From assembly GCA_021773015.1 (NCBI GenBank), contig JAJFKW010000002.1:124001-188000 (forward strand): DNA of 64,000 nt, read 5' to 3'. Shown one piece after another: positions 17,891 through 27,417 of this stretch. This stretch comes from Woeseia sp. (GTDB lineage: Bacteria > Pseudomonadota > Gammaproteobacteria > Steroidobacterales > Woeseiaceae). The translations under genes were made by a program, and so were the position numbers. The notes below the pieces were generated by a model that saw only the letters and a list, made by a program, of their open reading frames with translations, made no database searches and had not been told where the DNA came from. Position 1 is the stretch's first letter. Each line of letters begins with the position of its first letter.

Positions 17891-18130
17891 ACGACGTTTC
17901 TCCCTTGTCAATCGTTGAACGGAAAGGAGTCGGATCGACTATCCCGAAACCTTAACTGAGCGGAATGGGTGTAGGGTTTGTATTCTACGGAGAGGATAAA
18001 TAGAGCGGATACATTTTCCAAACATTAATACACCTGTATTGCGTACATGGCTAGTTGCTGGTGGTTCATTCGTCCATATCCGTATTACATCACTATCCGC
18101 TGCGGCGCAGCCGCTGGCTGAATACATGCA

Positions 18131-18604
18131 CTATCGCTTCAGTGCGTTAGCACGTCCCAGATCCTCTGCTGCGCCAGTTGTATCGCCAGACATCATCCTC
18201 AACACGCTGCGGTTGGCGAATGCTCTAGACTTGTACCGGCTTTTGGCGCGAAACGATATGTACCTCTTGAACCAATCGCCGTAGTTTCTCGATAGCGCCG
18301 CTTCATAAACGGCGTTATCGCATGCAGCGCGGGCAGAACTCAGTTGCCCGATCAAGGTGTACGCGACGCACAAATTGTTGGAGCGCAATATCTTGGTTTC
18401 TCCACCACCGCGGGAGTGCAACATTGTGTCGATAGCTTTGGCGTATTCTCGGGAAAGTATCTCGCTTGCCCCGGCGACACTCGCGTAGATTGTCATCGAG
18501 CCGGTTTCAGCTACCTCGCTTGCGGACAGCGGGGCGCAAAACGCTAGACCTACAAATAGGCTGGCAATGTTGTGCCGCGAAAATCGCTTTGTCGCTGTAC
18601 TCAT
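18131..18604 (-). CDS. exported TPR-like small protein
   Basis: 157 residues with a Sec signal peptide (NIASLFVGLAFCAPLSA, cut before SEVAE). The mature part is helical; 'DTMLHSRGGGETKILRSNNL' and 'CVAYTLIGQLSSARAACDNA' look like one TPR-type pair, and 'FANRSVLRMMSGDTTGAAED' like a second. Two Cys residues in the first pair could form a disulfide. GGAG lies seven bases before the ATG. It is divergent from the LysR regulator across a 108-bp AT-rich gap and may be its target. Function unknown. Confidence 0.75.
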   Translation of the reverse strand: MSTATKRFSRHNIASLFVGLAFCAPLSASEVAETGSMTIYASVAGASEILSREYAKAIDTMLHSRGGGETKILRSNNLCVAYTLIGQLSSARAACDNAVYEAALSRNYGDWFKRYISFRAKSRYKSRAFANRSVLRMMSGDTTGAAEDLGRANALKR

Positions 18605-18651
18605 GATTCTTCTCCATAAAGATTTCCTTAACTTAGGAGATGATAGTTCTA

Positions 18652-18657
18652 TATAAT
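18652..18657 (+). promoter_or_regulatory. possible -10 box in the divergent LysR intergenic region
   Basis: TATAAT occurs in the AT-rich gap between the exported TPR-like gene and the LysR gene. I see no convincing -35 element at the usual distance, so this is only suggestive. Confidence 0.3.
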
Positions 18658-18712
18658 AGTGGGCTACAAACTACTAATTCTTAACAAACAGTATAGTTTT
18701 TCTTAGGTATAT

Positions 18713-19651
18713 ATGACGCGACGACTACCAGCGCTCAATAGTCTTCGGGCCTTTGAAGCGGCAGGCAGATGCCTGAGCTTCACCAAGGCTGCGGTAGAAC
18801 TTAGCGTCACACCCGCTGCGGTGAGCCAGCAAATCAAGCAGCTGGAGGATTACTTCGGAGTGGCCCTCTTTCAGCGTATTTCGCGAGGCCTACTCTTAAC
18901 CGACGCAGGCCAACGACTACTGCCAGGCATTGGCGACGGGCTCGACAGGTTATCGGACGCGGTAAGAAGTACGCACCTGCTTAGTGAAGCCAATATTTTG
19001 ACGGTCAGTGTTTCGCCGTCGTTTGGTTCGAAGTGGCTGGTGCCGCGTCTTGAAACTTTCCGTCAAGCGCACCCGAAATTCGACGTACGGATTGATGCAA
19101 CAGATAGACTGGTCGACTTTGAACGCGAAAATGTTGACGTTGCAATTCGCTATGGGTCCGGAGTGTATCCCGGCCTCTGCGCCGAAGCGCTACTCTCCAA
19201 TTACTTGTTCCCTGTCTGTAGTCCGGAATTGATCAGTGGGCCGCATGCTATACGTACGCCGCAGGATCTTCAGCACCACACATTATTGCACTTAGAATGG
19301 AAATCGTTGAGTGAAACCGCACCGGTATGGGACAACTGGCTTCGGGCGGCAGGTGTCTCCGGCATCTCGGCCGAGCGAGGCCCGCGATTCACGACCGAAA
19401 CAATGGGCGTTCAAGCGGCAATAGAAGGGCAGGGAGTATTACTCGCCTCAACGGCAGTCGTCTCCAATGACCTTGCCAGGGGAAATCTTGTTCGACCTTT
19501 TGGCTCCATGCAAGAGGCCGTTAATTTCACATACTTTTTGGTTTACTCTCCGGAGCGAATAGATGATCCACGCGTTCTGGCATTTCGTACATGGATTAAA
19601 CATGAATCTCGCATTGTGGTTGATGAACTTGCGACTACGTCTGTCACCTAA
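18713..19651 (+). CDS. GcvA-like LysR-family transcriptional regulator
   Basis: 312 residues. The N-terminal winged helix-turn-helix (residues ~6-65) reads 'LPALNSLRAFEAAGRCLSFT', 'AAVELSVTPAAVSQQIKQLE', 'LFQRISRGLLLTDAG', which is the GcvA/AmpR subgroup opening. Residues ~92-300 form the periplasmic-binding-protein-like effector domain ('TVSVSPSFGSKWLVPRLETF', 'DVAIRYGSG'). LysR proteins commonly control a divergent gene; here that is the exported TPR-like gene at 18131-18604. The effector is not predictable. Confidence 0.92.
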   Translation: MTRRLPALNSLRAFEAAGRCLSFTKAAVELSVTPAAVSQQIKQLEDYFGVALFQRISRGLLLTDAGQRLLPGIGDGLDRLSDAVRSTHLLSEANILTVSVSPSFGSKWLVPRLETFRQAHPKFDVRIDATDRLVDFERENVDVAIRYGSGVYPGLCAEALLSNYLFPVCSPELISGPHAIRTPQDLQHHTLLHLEWKSLSETAPVWDNWLRAAGVSGISAERGPRFTTETMGVQAAIEGQGVLLASTAVVSNDLARGNLVRPFGSMQEAVNFTYFLVYSPERIDDPRVLAFRTWIKHESRIVVDELATTSVT

Positions 19652-19676
19652 CAAACGTGGCCGCTACACTATGGCA

Positions 19677-19697
19677 GGGTCAGTCAGACCTTTTTTT
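19677..19697 (+). repeat. dispersed motif, degenerate copy with T tract
   Basis: GGGTCAGTCAGACC followed by seven T, in the gap after the LysR gene. It fits the T-tract end of the family but has an inserted base triplet in the core. It could also serve as a weak terminator. Confidence 0.4.
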
Positions 19698-19752
19698 CAC
19701 TCGAATTTATCCGCTAGTATCGGCCATTAATTCATTCTGAGGTGATCTGTAG

Positions 19753-20238
19753 ATGACGGAAGTAAGATTCACATACAAACCAAGAATCACCGTTTTTCTT
19801 TTTAGTGGCTTGTTTTTTGTTGGTTGCGCGCTTGTTTTGGCGCATATTGCGCGAACCAACGATCGAGGGCTTGTCCTAAATCGAATAATCGAGTTTTCTG
19901 AAGAAGGTGCGAGTATTTTTTACTGGTCCTTGGCTGCCGCATCCGGCGTGTTCGTCGTTCTCGCTACCATGGCGCTATATTCAAGCCTAACATTGAAGAG
20001 AGAAGTTATTCTCACTGAAGATAGAATTACCGCACCCAAGAGCGGCATGAGCAAGAAATTAGTAGCAATTAGGTTTGCTGAAATTACCGATGTGAACATA
20101 CAGTCTGTACAGAGCCAGAAATTTCTAAACATAGTTCATGAAGGCGGTAAGCTGACTATTCCGCAAAGCATGCTACCGAATAAGGAGGTGTTTGAAGAAC
20201 TCACTGGCCTAGTCACTGAAAAAGTTAATGGAGAATGA
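19753..20238 (+). CDS. membrane protein with PH-like C-terminal domain
   Basis: 161 residues. Two membrane segments (about residues 11-30 and 55-77) are followed by a cytoplasmic strand-rich part: 'LKREVILTEDRITAPKSGMS', 'LVAIRFAEITDVNIQSVQSQ', 'FLNIVHEGGKLTIPQSMLPN', then a closing helix. This resembles the bacterial PH-like domains found after membrane hairpins. GAGGTGATC lies five bases before the ATG, an excellent ribosome site. Function unknown. Confidence 0.72.
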   Translation: MTEVRFTYKPRITVFLFSGLFFVGCALVLAHIARTNDRGLVLNRIIEFSEEGASIFYWSLAAASGVFVVLATMALYSSLTLKREVILTEDRITAPKSGMSKKLVAIRFAEITDVNIQSVQSQKFLNIVHEGGKLTIPQSMLPNKEVFEELTGLVTEKVNGE

Positions 20239-20520
20239 GAGTCGCTCCTCGGAGACTATCTCCATACACGCAATGAAAAGTGAACTAACGACTGTTCTCA
20301 GAAAAGCGGGCAGGCTCTTTTTTTCAGAATTCGCATTGAATCCGACGCCTTTAGTTCGTTAGTTTGGAGTCGGCATCCAAAATTTTGATATTGGTTCCAC
20401 TCATTTTCCAAATGCAACAAAATTTTGCCACGCGCGACAATACAATCACCAAAATACTGCGTCGACACGTAGGAAAATGTGTTTGAATTGGCTGCAATGA
20501 ATATTGATCGGAGTTTTCCA

Positions 20521-21471
20521 ATGAAGTCGATTTTGGCTGCGGCAGCAGTTTTTGTAGTGATGACTGGGTTGATGAGCGTTTCCGTTGCGGAAGAGGGTGA
20601 AAGGCAAAAGGCGGTGTTGGTTACCGGGGCCAGCAGTGGTATAGGATTGAAAATTACTGAAGTGCTGGCTGCTAATGGTTTCTATGTTTACGCCGGTGCT
20701 CGCAAGGCGGACGATCTGAAGCGTCTAGACGGGATGGAGAACGTTAGTTCGGTAAGATTGGACGTCACGAAGCAGGACGAGATCGATGCTGCTGTTAAAT
20801 TTGTCGAAGATGCCAATCGCGGCCTGTGGGGTGTAGTGAATAACGCTGGCGTAGCGCTTGTTTCATCGCTGGCAAGTGGTGCCGAAGATGAAATTCAATT
20901 CACGTTCGACGTCAATGTGTTCGGGCCGTTTCGTATCAATCGAGCGTTCCTGCCCATGTTGGAGGCGAGCAGCGGTCGTACGACGACAATCAGTTCAATT
21001 AGCGGCTATATCGCAAGCGATTCGAGCAGCTATAGCATGAGTAAATTTGCGGTAGAGGCTTATACCGATTCGCTGGCAGGCGAGATTGCCGAAACTGGTG
21101 TTCATGTCAGCGCTGTTCAACCGGGCGCCTACAAATCGAAGATTCGCGATGCCGTTCTCGCCCGTGCGATCGAATCGTCAGAAGCCGGCCGTCTTGAAAT
21201 GGATGATGAGACGCGCAAAGGCCTTGAAGAGTTCGCAGCCAGCAATGAGGGCATGAAGGAACCCGACGAGGTTGCAGAAGCGGTGCTTGACTTGCTCACT
21301 TCAGAGACGCCAAAACGCCGTTACATGGTAACGCCGAATGAAGAGCAGGCAGCCGCAACCATCAAAGCGGCAATGAAACGGACGCTAGAACTCAACGAAG
21401 GACAGATCTACAGTTATGACCGTGATGAGTTGGTTGCGATTCTTGACGAGCTGTTGGGGGCTGAGGAATAG
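20521..21471 (+). CDS. short-chain dehydrogenase/reductase with N-terminal signal peptide
   Basis: 316 residues. The SDR core has the cofactor loop 'TGASSGIG', 'NNAGVA', and the catalytic Ser-Tyr-Lys set in 'ISSISGYIASDSSSYSMSKF'. The classical family is cytoplasmic, but here the first 22 residues (MKSILAAAAVFVVMTGLMSVSV) form a hydrophobic signal-like segment ending VAEEGE, implying export or membrane anchoring. ATG 20521 is supported by GGAG eight bases upstream and gives this signal directly. The C-terminal ~60 residues ('PDEVAEAVLDLL', 'RRYMVTPNEEQAAATIKAAM') match SDRs that act on lipid or steroid-like carbonyls, but the substrate is unknown. Confidence 0.88.
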   Translation: MKSILAAAAVFVVMTGLMSVSVAEEGERQKAVLVTGASSGIGLKITEVLAANGFYVYAGARKADDLKRLDGMENVSSVRLDVTKQDEIDAAVKFVEDANRGLWGVVNNAGVALVSSLASGAEDEIQFTFDVNVFGPFRINRAFLPMLEASSGRTTTISSISGYIASDSSSYSMSKFAVEAYTDSLAGEIAETGVHVSAVQPGAYKSKIRDAVLARAIESSEAGRLEMDDETRKGLEEFAASNEGMKEPDEVAEAVLDLLTSETPKRRYMVTPNEEQAAATIKAAMKRTLELNEGQIYSYDRDELVAILDELLGAEE

Positions 21472-21507
21472 AAAAAGAGCCGGAACTAGATTCCTCGGAT
21501 GGAAATT

Positions 21508-21524
21508 GGATCCGATCCCTTTTT
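21508..21524 (+). repeat. dispersed motif, copy with GATCC core
   Basis: GGATCCGATCCCTTTTT in the gap after the SDR gene. It matches the 8518 variant (GGATCCGATCCCATATTTT) over 12 bases. Confidence 0.5.
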
Positions 21525-21576
21525 ACGCGATAACAAACTACGCGGCAATATCATAGGAAATTGATGGAGAGGGAAA

Positions 21577-22215
21577 TTGGCAGATCCTAGAATCACGAGT
21601 TTTGTCGAAGGCGCGCTGACGCAAGGCGCAACGCGCGGCGAGATAGAATCTGCTCTCCAAGCTGCAGGTTGGTCTTCCGAGCAGGTATCCGACGCCCTTT
21701 CGGCCTTTGCCGACATAGAATTCATCGTGCCCGTACCAACTCGCAAGGCGCAATTTTCGGCGCGCGACGCCTTCCTTTATCTTGTCTTATTTAGCATGTT
21801 GTACCTCAGCGCCTTTTATTTAGGCGACTTACTGTTTCAATTTGTAAATCTTGCGTTTCCAGATGAAATTACGGATTCGGACCGGAGAATCGATCGGGAT
21901 ATCCGGTGGGCAACGGCTACGCTGATCGTCGCGTTCCCGGTGTATTTATATGTAAGCAATCGGATATCAAAAGAGCTTAAGACAGATCCCAGCCGCCGTT
22001 ATTCTCCCATTCGAAAGTGGTTAACCTACCTGACCCTTTTTATCGGTGCTTGCGTGATCGTCGGTGATTTTATCTGGCTGCTTAACGATTTGTTATCCGG
22101 CGAAATTACCGTCCGATTTTTTCTTAAGACACTAATCGTTGGAGGTATTGCCGGTTCGGTATTCTGGTTTCATCTGACGTCACTGAAAACAGACGAAGAG
22201 TCGGTTGCCAAATGA
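21577..22215 (+). CDS. DUF5671-like membrane protein
   Basis: 212 residues. A short soluble lead ('LTQGATRGEIESALQAAGWS', 'VSDALSAF') resembles a UBA-like helical hairpin. Four membrane segments follow, around 'FLYLVLFSMLYLSAFYLGDL', 'ATATLIVAFPVYLYVSNRI', 'WLTYLTLFIGACVIVGDFIW' and 'TLIVGGIAGSVFWFHLTSLK'. The arrangement suits DUF5671. It starts with TTG 21577 behind GGAGAGGG. It overlaps the next gene by four bases (ATGA), so the two are co-translated. Confidence 0.75.
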   Translation: MADPRITSFVEGALTQGATRGEIESALQAAGWSSEQVSDALSAFADIEFIVPVPTRKAQFSARDAFLYLVLFSMLYLSAFYLGDLLFQFVNLAFPDEITDSDRRIDRDIRWATATLIVAFPVYLYVSNRISKELKTDPSRRYSPIRKWLTYLTLFIGACVIVGDFIWLLNDLLSGEITVRFFLKTLIVGGIAGSVFWFHLTSLKTDEESVAK

Positions 22216-22628
22216 GTACAGGAAAAGCAGCAGCGATCGCGAGCTCGGTCGTAGTGGTGTTGGCAATCGTCGCCGGACTGACTATATCGGGTTCTCCGTT
22301 CGAGCAAAGGTTGAAGAGACTCGATGATAGCCGAGTGCAGGATCTTCGGAAATTGTCCAGGTCGCTAGTGGAACACTGGAACAATAAGGGTATTTTGCCG
22401 ACGGAGTTAGCACCGTTGCTCGATGGTCGTATTCTGTCTCGAATTCCTGTTGACCCAGAGACAACGTCGCAATACGAATACTTTATAGATGCGCCCAATG
22501 AATATCGGTTGTGCGCTCGGTTCGATCGTCCTTCGCGTCCCAAGGAGAAGAATAGCTTTTGGGAACACGAAGAAGGTCGCAAGTGCTACTCATTTGAGGT
22601 CAATGAACACGAAAATGGCAAACGTTGA
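22212..22628 (+). CDS. single-pass membrane-anchored small protein
   Basis: 138 residues. One N-terminal membrane segment (AAAIASSVVVVLAIVAGLTI) is followed by a soluble domain: 'RLDDSRVQDLRKLSRSLVEH', 'GILPTELAPLLDGRI', 'IPVDPETTSQYEYFID' and 'EYRLCARFDRPSR'. The 'G.LP..L..L......DP.T...Y.Y' pattern recalls the globular part of pseudopilin-like proteins and of small proteins linked to DUF5671 genes. It overlaps the DUF5671-like gene by ATGA, so the pair probably works together. Function unknown. Confidence 0.75.
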   Translation: MSTGKAAAIASSVVVVLAIVAGLTISGSPFEQRLKRLDDSRVQDLRKLSRSLVEHWNNKGILPTELAPLLDGRILSRIPVDPETTSQYEYFIDAPNEYRLCARFDRPSRPKEKNSFWEHEEGRKCYSFEVNEHENGKR

Positions 22629-23325
22629 TTGATAAGACAAGGTGTCCGAGGAATGGGGGATTAGATACCGAATAATTTACGCCACACGTTGGCGTTGGGC
22701 CAGGACTCAAGCCAATAAGGAAGTTCTGCTTTCATTCCACTGCAGTTTCCGCGCATGCCGCCATTCGATTCTGACTAACGAAGTCATTTCCGGCGCGGCT
22801 ATTGCCCGCATATAAATAGTTGAATTCTGCAGCCAACTTCGAGTTTGCGAGACGACGTTCTTCCGTTGTAACTATCAAAAACTGTGTTTTCAAATCAGCA
22901 AATTTGTTTGAGGTAATCGCCGCTACCGCATCCAGCTGAAAGCATCGCCACCGTCCGGTAAAACTCATCTGGCGAATATTTCACATAGTCGTCTGTTGGC
23001 TTTTGACTGTATCGTCGAATTTATTTACGCAATTTTGCATCTTCGCTTGCCACGTTCAGTATGTGCGAGCAAATTCAATCGCTTACAGTATCGGCATGAT
23101 AATTGCAGAAGTATCTTGTTGTGTTTGCAAAACATAAGGGCATGGGGTTGCAAATTGTGAGGGGCTCCGAAACTTTTCGTTGTCAGATTCTTTATATCGG
23201 TGGCAATAGTTGTCGGTTGTGAATATCGGGGATCCGCGTTTGCCTATTAATTTTCCTTTCGGCCGCGAATTCGATTGTCAATGCGGCCAGATTCGTCGTT
23301 CCGACTGACGGTTTTAATAATTCGA
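22629..23325. other. 697-bp gap without a supported gene
   Basis: A 78-codon minus-strand frame (22732-22968) ending 'NRMAACAETAVE' could be the debris of an exported protein gene, but it has no start signal and matches nothing I know. The rest shows no RNA gene, repeat or terminator. The right part should hold the promoter of the LamG protein gene. Confidence 0.45.
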
Positions 23326-26300
23326 ATGACCTACTCACGCATAAACCGGCTTATTCTTGCCGTCGTTTTCCTGGTGGCGTCCACGCCGTCTATCGCCCAA
23401 TCCTCTATCAGCAGTGCGTCCTGGAATTTCGAAGAAGGACTCGGCACGACAATATTGGATCAGTCGGGCAATGGTAACAATGGGCTTTTAAACGGCGGTG
23501 TTACGTGGACCAGCGGAATACAGGGTTTGGCGCTGCAATTTGCAGGCGGCAGCGACCAGGTACTGGTCGCGGATTCGCCGTCGCTGGATGTCGCGAGTGC
23601 AATGAGCATTGCGGTGTGGCTGCGTCCGGACACCCGTACCACCCAGTACGTAATTAAGAAGGCGCGCGCCAATCAGGCGGACGGCTATGAGTTGAGTTTA
23701 TCCAGCAGCGGCGTGTTTTTTGTACGCTTTAATCAGGACTCGTCAAGCAACACTTTTAGACTGAACTCGGTGAGCCGCTACCCGACGGACGGTTCGACCT
23801 GGATGCACGTGGCCGCAATTTTTGATGGTACGCAGATTTTGCTCTACATCAATGGTGTACTGGAAAGTACCTTGCCGGCACAAGGTCTCGCCATCAACAA
23901 CAACGATTTGCCACTTTCTATCGGCTCGCAAGATGACGGTGCCAGACCGTATCAGGGTGCAATGGACGAGCTATCGCTTTTCGATCACGCCATCGATGAG
24001 GCCACGATCCAGATATTGGCATTGATCGCACCACCTACTGATACCGACGGCGACGGTGTTCCTGACGCCAGCGACGCGTTCCCACTTGACCCGACGGAAT
24101 GGCTGGATGCAGACGGTGATGGTATTGGAGACAATGCGGACCTTGACGATGATAATGATGGCATGCCGGACGATTGGGAAATGCAGTTTGGCTTTGACCC
24201 ATTCGACCCATCCGATGCCGCCGAAGACGCCGACGGCGATGGCGTAACCAACCTAGAAGAGTTTCAGATGGGCACACCGCCGTTGCCCGTGGACACCGAC
24301 GGCGATGGTTTTCCCGATGCTATTGACGCTTTTCCACTTGACCCGACGGAATGGCTGGATGCAGACGGTGATGGTATTGGTGACAATTCAGATCTTGACG
24401 ATGATAACGACGGTATGCCGGACGATTGGGAAATGCAGTTTGGTTTTGACCCACTCGACCCGTCCGATGCCGCCGAAGACGCTGATGGTGACGGCGTTAC
24501 CAATCTAGAAGAGTTTCAGATGGGCACTTCGCCGCTGCCGGCGGCGGTGGCCAGCGGAATCTGGGATTTCGAAGAGGGGTTTGGTACAGCGATATTGGAT
24601 CAGTCGGGCAACGGTAACAATGGGATCTTGAGCGGCGGCGTGACCTGGACCGGAGGTATACAAGGGTTGGCGCTGCAATTTTCCGGCGGCAGCGATCGTG
24701 TGCTGGTTGCGGACTCGCCGTCGTTGGATGTCGCCGATGCGATGAGCATTGCAGTATGGCTTCGTCCGGACGTCCGCACCACCCAATACGCGATAAAGAA
24801 GGCCGTCGGTAGCCAGGTGAGTGGCTATGAGGTGAGTTTATCGAGCAGCGGCGTAATTTTTGTTCGCTTCAATCAGGACACGTCGGGCAATGCGTTTAGA
24901 CTGAATTCGGTAAGCCGTTACCCGACAGATGGCACGACCTGGATGCACGTGGCTGCAGTTTTTGATGGTACGCAGATTTCGCTCTATATAAACGGTGTGC
25001 AGGAAAGTACCTTGCCGGCACAAGGTCTCGTAATCAACAACAACGATTTGCCACTCTCCATCGGTGCGCAAGATGATGGTGCCAGACCGTATCAGGGTGC
25101 AATGGACGAGTTGTCGATTTTCGATCACGCCATCGATGAGGCCACGATTCAGATATTGGCATTGATTGCGCCGCCCACCGATACCGACGGCGACGGGGTT
25201 CCTGACGCCAGCGACGCGTTTCCACTCGACCCGACGGAATGGCTGGACGCAGACGGTGATGGAATTGGCGACAATGCCGATCTTGACGATGACAATGACG
25301 GCATGCCAGACGATTGGGAAATACAGTTCGGTTTTAACCCATTCGACCCGTCCGACGCGGCAGAAGATGCCGACGGCGATGGCGTATCCAATGTGGAAGA
25401 GTTTCAGATGGGCACACCGCCGTTGCCCTTGGACACCGACGGCGATGGGTTTCCTGATGCAATTGACGCGTTTCCACTTGACCCGACCGAATGGCTAGAC
25501 GCTGACGCTGACGGTATTGGGAACAATGCCGATCTTGACGATGACAACGACGGTATGCCGGACGCTTGGGAATTGCAGTTTGGCTTTGACCCATTTAATG
25601 CAGCTGACGCAGCGGAAGACGCTGACGGTGATGGATTTACTAATCTGGAAGAATTTCAGATGGGCACACCGCCTTTGCCGGCAGCGGTAGCCAGTGGTCT
25701 GTGGAGCTTCGAAGAAGGCTTTGGTACGGAAGCGTTGGATCAATCGGGCAATGGCAACGATGGGATCTTGAACGGCGGCGTGACCTGGTCCAGTGGGATA
25801 CAGGGTTTGGCGCTACAATTTGCAGGCGGTAGCGATCAGGTGCTGGTCGCGGATTCGCCGTCGTTGGATGTTGCGGATGCAATGAGTATCGCGGTATGGC
25901 TACATCCGAATGTCCGCACCACCCAGTACGTCATAAAGAAAGCGCGTAATAGCCAAGTGAGTGGTTATGAGTTGAGTTTATCGAGTAGCGGGGTAGTTTT
26001 CGTTCGCTTTAACCAGGCCGATTCGGGCAACACATATAGACTGAATTCAGTGAGCAGTTATCCGACCGACAGCGCAACCTGGATGCATGCGGCCGCAGTT
26101 TTTGATGGAACACAGATATTCCTCTACATCAATGGTGTGCTGGAGAGCACGTTGCCGGCGCAAGGCCTCGTAATTAACAACAACGATTTGCCGCTTTCCA
26201 TCGGCGCTCAAGATGATGGTGCCAGGCCGTATCAGGGTGCAATGGATGAGCTGGTGCTATTCGACCACGCCATCGATGCGGCCACGATAGCCAATCTGGT

Positions 26301-27417
26301 GAATATCGAACCGCAAATTCCAGTCGACGGGATTTCGACGTGGAATGCCGAAAACCTACAGCCATTTAGCAGTAGCTCGGGCGTGGGTGAGAAGCCTCAG
26401 AGCAAAGTTTGGAGTCACGATAATCAATGGTGGATGGTGATGCCGGATGACAGCGCGACTTATCTATGGCGCCTTGATAGCGACGTGTGGACGAGAGTTT
26501 TGTTAATTTACGATTTGTCGACCACTTCGCAGTCGGACGTCCTGGTCTCGCCGGCCGATCCGAATGTCGTGCATGTTCTGGTGTTTGATAACGATACCTC
26601 ACAGTTGGTTTCGATGGAGTATATCGCAGGAGCGCCCGGTACTTATCAGCTCTGGAGCGCGCGGCCATTATCGGCCAACGTTGTGCTGCCCGCCGCCGCC
26701 GAAACGGCAACCATTGCAGTCGATTCTGTCGAACGCATGTGGCTCGCTTATGAAAGTAACGGATCGATTGAGGTCAGATATAGTAGTTCGCCATACAGCG
26801 ACTGGACTGCTGCGCCGGTCATTCTCGCCTCAGGCGTTAATAGCGATGATATTGCGGCTGTTACGTCAATTGACAGCGACACTATCGGCGTAATGTGGTC
26901 GAATCAAAATACCGACTTGTTTGGTTTCAGGACACATGTGGCCAGTGATGGTCCGTCAATTTGGTCGATAGACGAAGTGCCTGCCTCACAATCGGCAGCC
27001 CCGGGAATGGCGGACGATCATATTAATATGGTCGTAGCGAGTGATGGAACGTTATACGCGGCGATTAAGACGAGTTTCAACAACAACAATCTCGCCGCTA
27101 TTGCACTATTGGTACGCAGTCCCGCAGGAATTTGGGAAGATTTGCATTTCGTCGACAACATTGGAACACGACCAATCGTCTTACTCAATGAAGTTTCAAA
27201 TGCACTGAGCATTATTTATTCAGATTCTGATTCTGGCACGGTTTTGTATCAGGAGACCGCACTGCCGACGATAAATTTCGCCGGTCGAAATGTTCTTTTT
27301 GCCAGCGGAAACTATTCGAACTTGTCGAGCTTAAAATCCACCTATTCGAATTCGTTGGTCGTACTTGCCAGTGGATCGTCGTCGTCAGTCGCATCAGTTC
27401 GGCTCAGTGACCCCTAG
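23326..27417 (+). CDS. large exported LamG/thrombospondin type 3 repeat protein
   Basis: 1363 residues, secreted (signal RLILAVVFLVASTPSIAQ). Order: LamG/concanavalin-like domain 1 (~25-230), a TSP3 calcium-repeat linker with two 84-residue blocks (~237-405), LamG 2 (~406-615), a second TSP3 linker (~617-785), LamG 3 (~786-995), then a ~365-residue strand-rich C-terminal part resembling a beta-propeller. LamG units share 'LDQSGNGN.G.L.GGVTW' and 'YQGAMDELS.FDHAID'; linkers carry 'DTDGDGVPDASDAFPLDPTE' and 'DDDNDGMPDDWE', whose spaced Asp residues bind Ca2+. Such proteins act in adhesion or glycan binding. The DNA repeats with a 1140-bp period. ATG 23326 begins at the signal peptide; upstream ATG 23281 is an alternative. 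Confidence 0.88.
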   Translation: MTYSRINRLILAVVFLVASTPSIAQSSISSASWNFEEGLGTTILDQSGNGNNGLLNGGVTWTSGIQGLALQFAGGSDQVLVADSPSLDVASAMSIAVWLRPDTRTTQYVIKKARANQADGYELSLSSSGVFFVRFNQDSSSNTFRLNSVSRYPTDGSTWMHVAAIFDGTQILLYINGVLESTLPAQGLAINNNDLPLSIGSQDDGARPYQGAMDELSLFDHAIDEATIQILALIAPPTDTDGDGVPDASDAFPLDPTEWLDADGDGIGDNADLDDDNDGMPDDWEMQFGFDPFDPSDAAEDADGDGVTNLEEFQMGTPPLPVDTDGDGFPDAIDAFPLDPTEWLDADGDGIGDNSDLDDDNDGMPDDWEMQFGFDPLDPSDAAEDADGDGVTNLEEFQMGTSPLPAAVASGIWDFEEGFGTAILDQSGNGNNGILSGGVTWTGGIQGLALQFSGGSDRVLVADSPSLDVADAMSIAVWLRPDVRTTQYAIKKAVGSQVSGYEVSLSSSGVIFVRFNQDTSGNAFRLNSVSRYPTDGTTWMHVAAVFDGTQISLYINGVQESTLPAQGLVINNNDLPLSIGAQDDGARPYQGAMDELSIFDHAIDEATIQILALIAPPTDTDGDGVPDASDAFPLDPTEWLDADGDGIGDNADLDDDNDGMPDDWEIQFGFNPFDPSDAAEDADGDGVSNVEEFQMGTPPLPLDTDGDGFPDAIDAFPLDPTEWLDADADGIGNNADLDDDNDGMPDAWELQFGFDPFNAADAAEDADGDGFTNLEEFQMGTPPLPAAVASGLWSFEEGFGTEALDQSGNGNDGILNGGVTWSSGIQGLALQFAGGSDQVLVADSPSLDVADAMSIAVWLHPNVRTTQYVIKKARNSQVSGYELSLSSSGVVFVRFNQADSGNTYRLNSVSSYPTDSATWMHAAAVFDGTQIFLYINGVLESTLPAQGLVINNNDLPLSIGAQDDGARPYQGAMDELVLFDHAIDAATIANLVNIEPQIPVDGISTWNAENLQPFSSSSGVGEKPQSKVWSHDNQWWMVMPDDSATYLWRLDSDVWTRVLLIYDLSTTSQSDVLVSPADPNVVHVLVFDNDTSQLVSMEYIAGAPGTYQLWSARPLSANVVLPAAAETATIAVDSVERMWLAYESNGSIEVRYSSSPYSDWTAAPVILASGVNSDDIAAVTSIDSDTIGVMWSNQNTDLFGFRTHVASDGPSIWSIDEVPASQSAAPGMADDHINMVVASDGTLYAAIKTSFNNNNLAAIALLVRSPAGIWEDLHFVDNIGTRPIVLLNEVSNALSIIYSDSDSGTVLYQETALPTINFAGRNVLFASGNYSNLSSLKSTYSNSLVVLASGSSSSVASVRLSDP
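23421..26310 (+). repeat. 1140-bp internal tandem repeat in the LamG/TSP3 gene
   Basis: The segment CAGTCGGGCAATGG-like at 23461 recurs at 24601 and 25741, an exact 1140-bp (380-codon) period kept in frame. Two full units (LamG plus linker) and a third LamG are present. The linker itself holds two blocks offset by 252 bp (CCGACGGAATGGCTGGAT at 24091 and 24343). Many differences between units are third-position changes. Confidence 0.85.

Noticed and set aside
22732-22968. 78-codon minus-strand frame in a long gap
   Set aside because: No ribosome site or recognised family. It could be gene debris, but I cannot support a call.
23326-27417. The periodic LamG/TSP3 DNA as a CRISPR or mobile repeat
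   Set aside because: The period is in frame (380 codons), covers known domains and lacks spacers or terminal inverted repeats.
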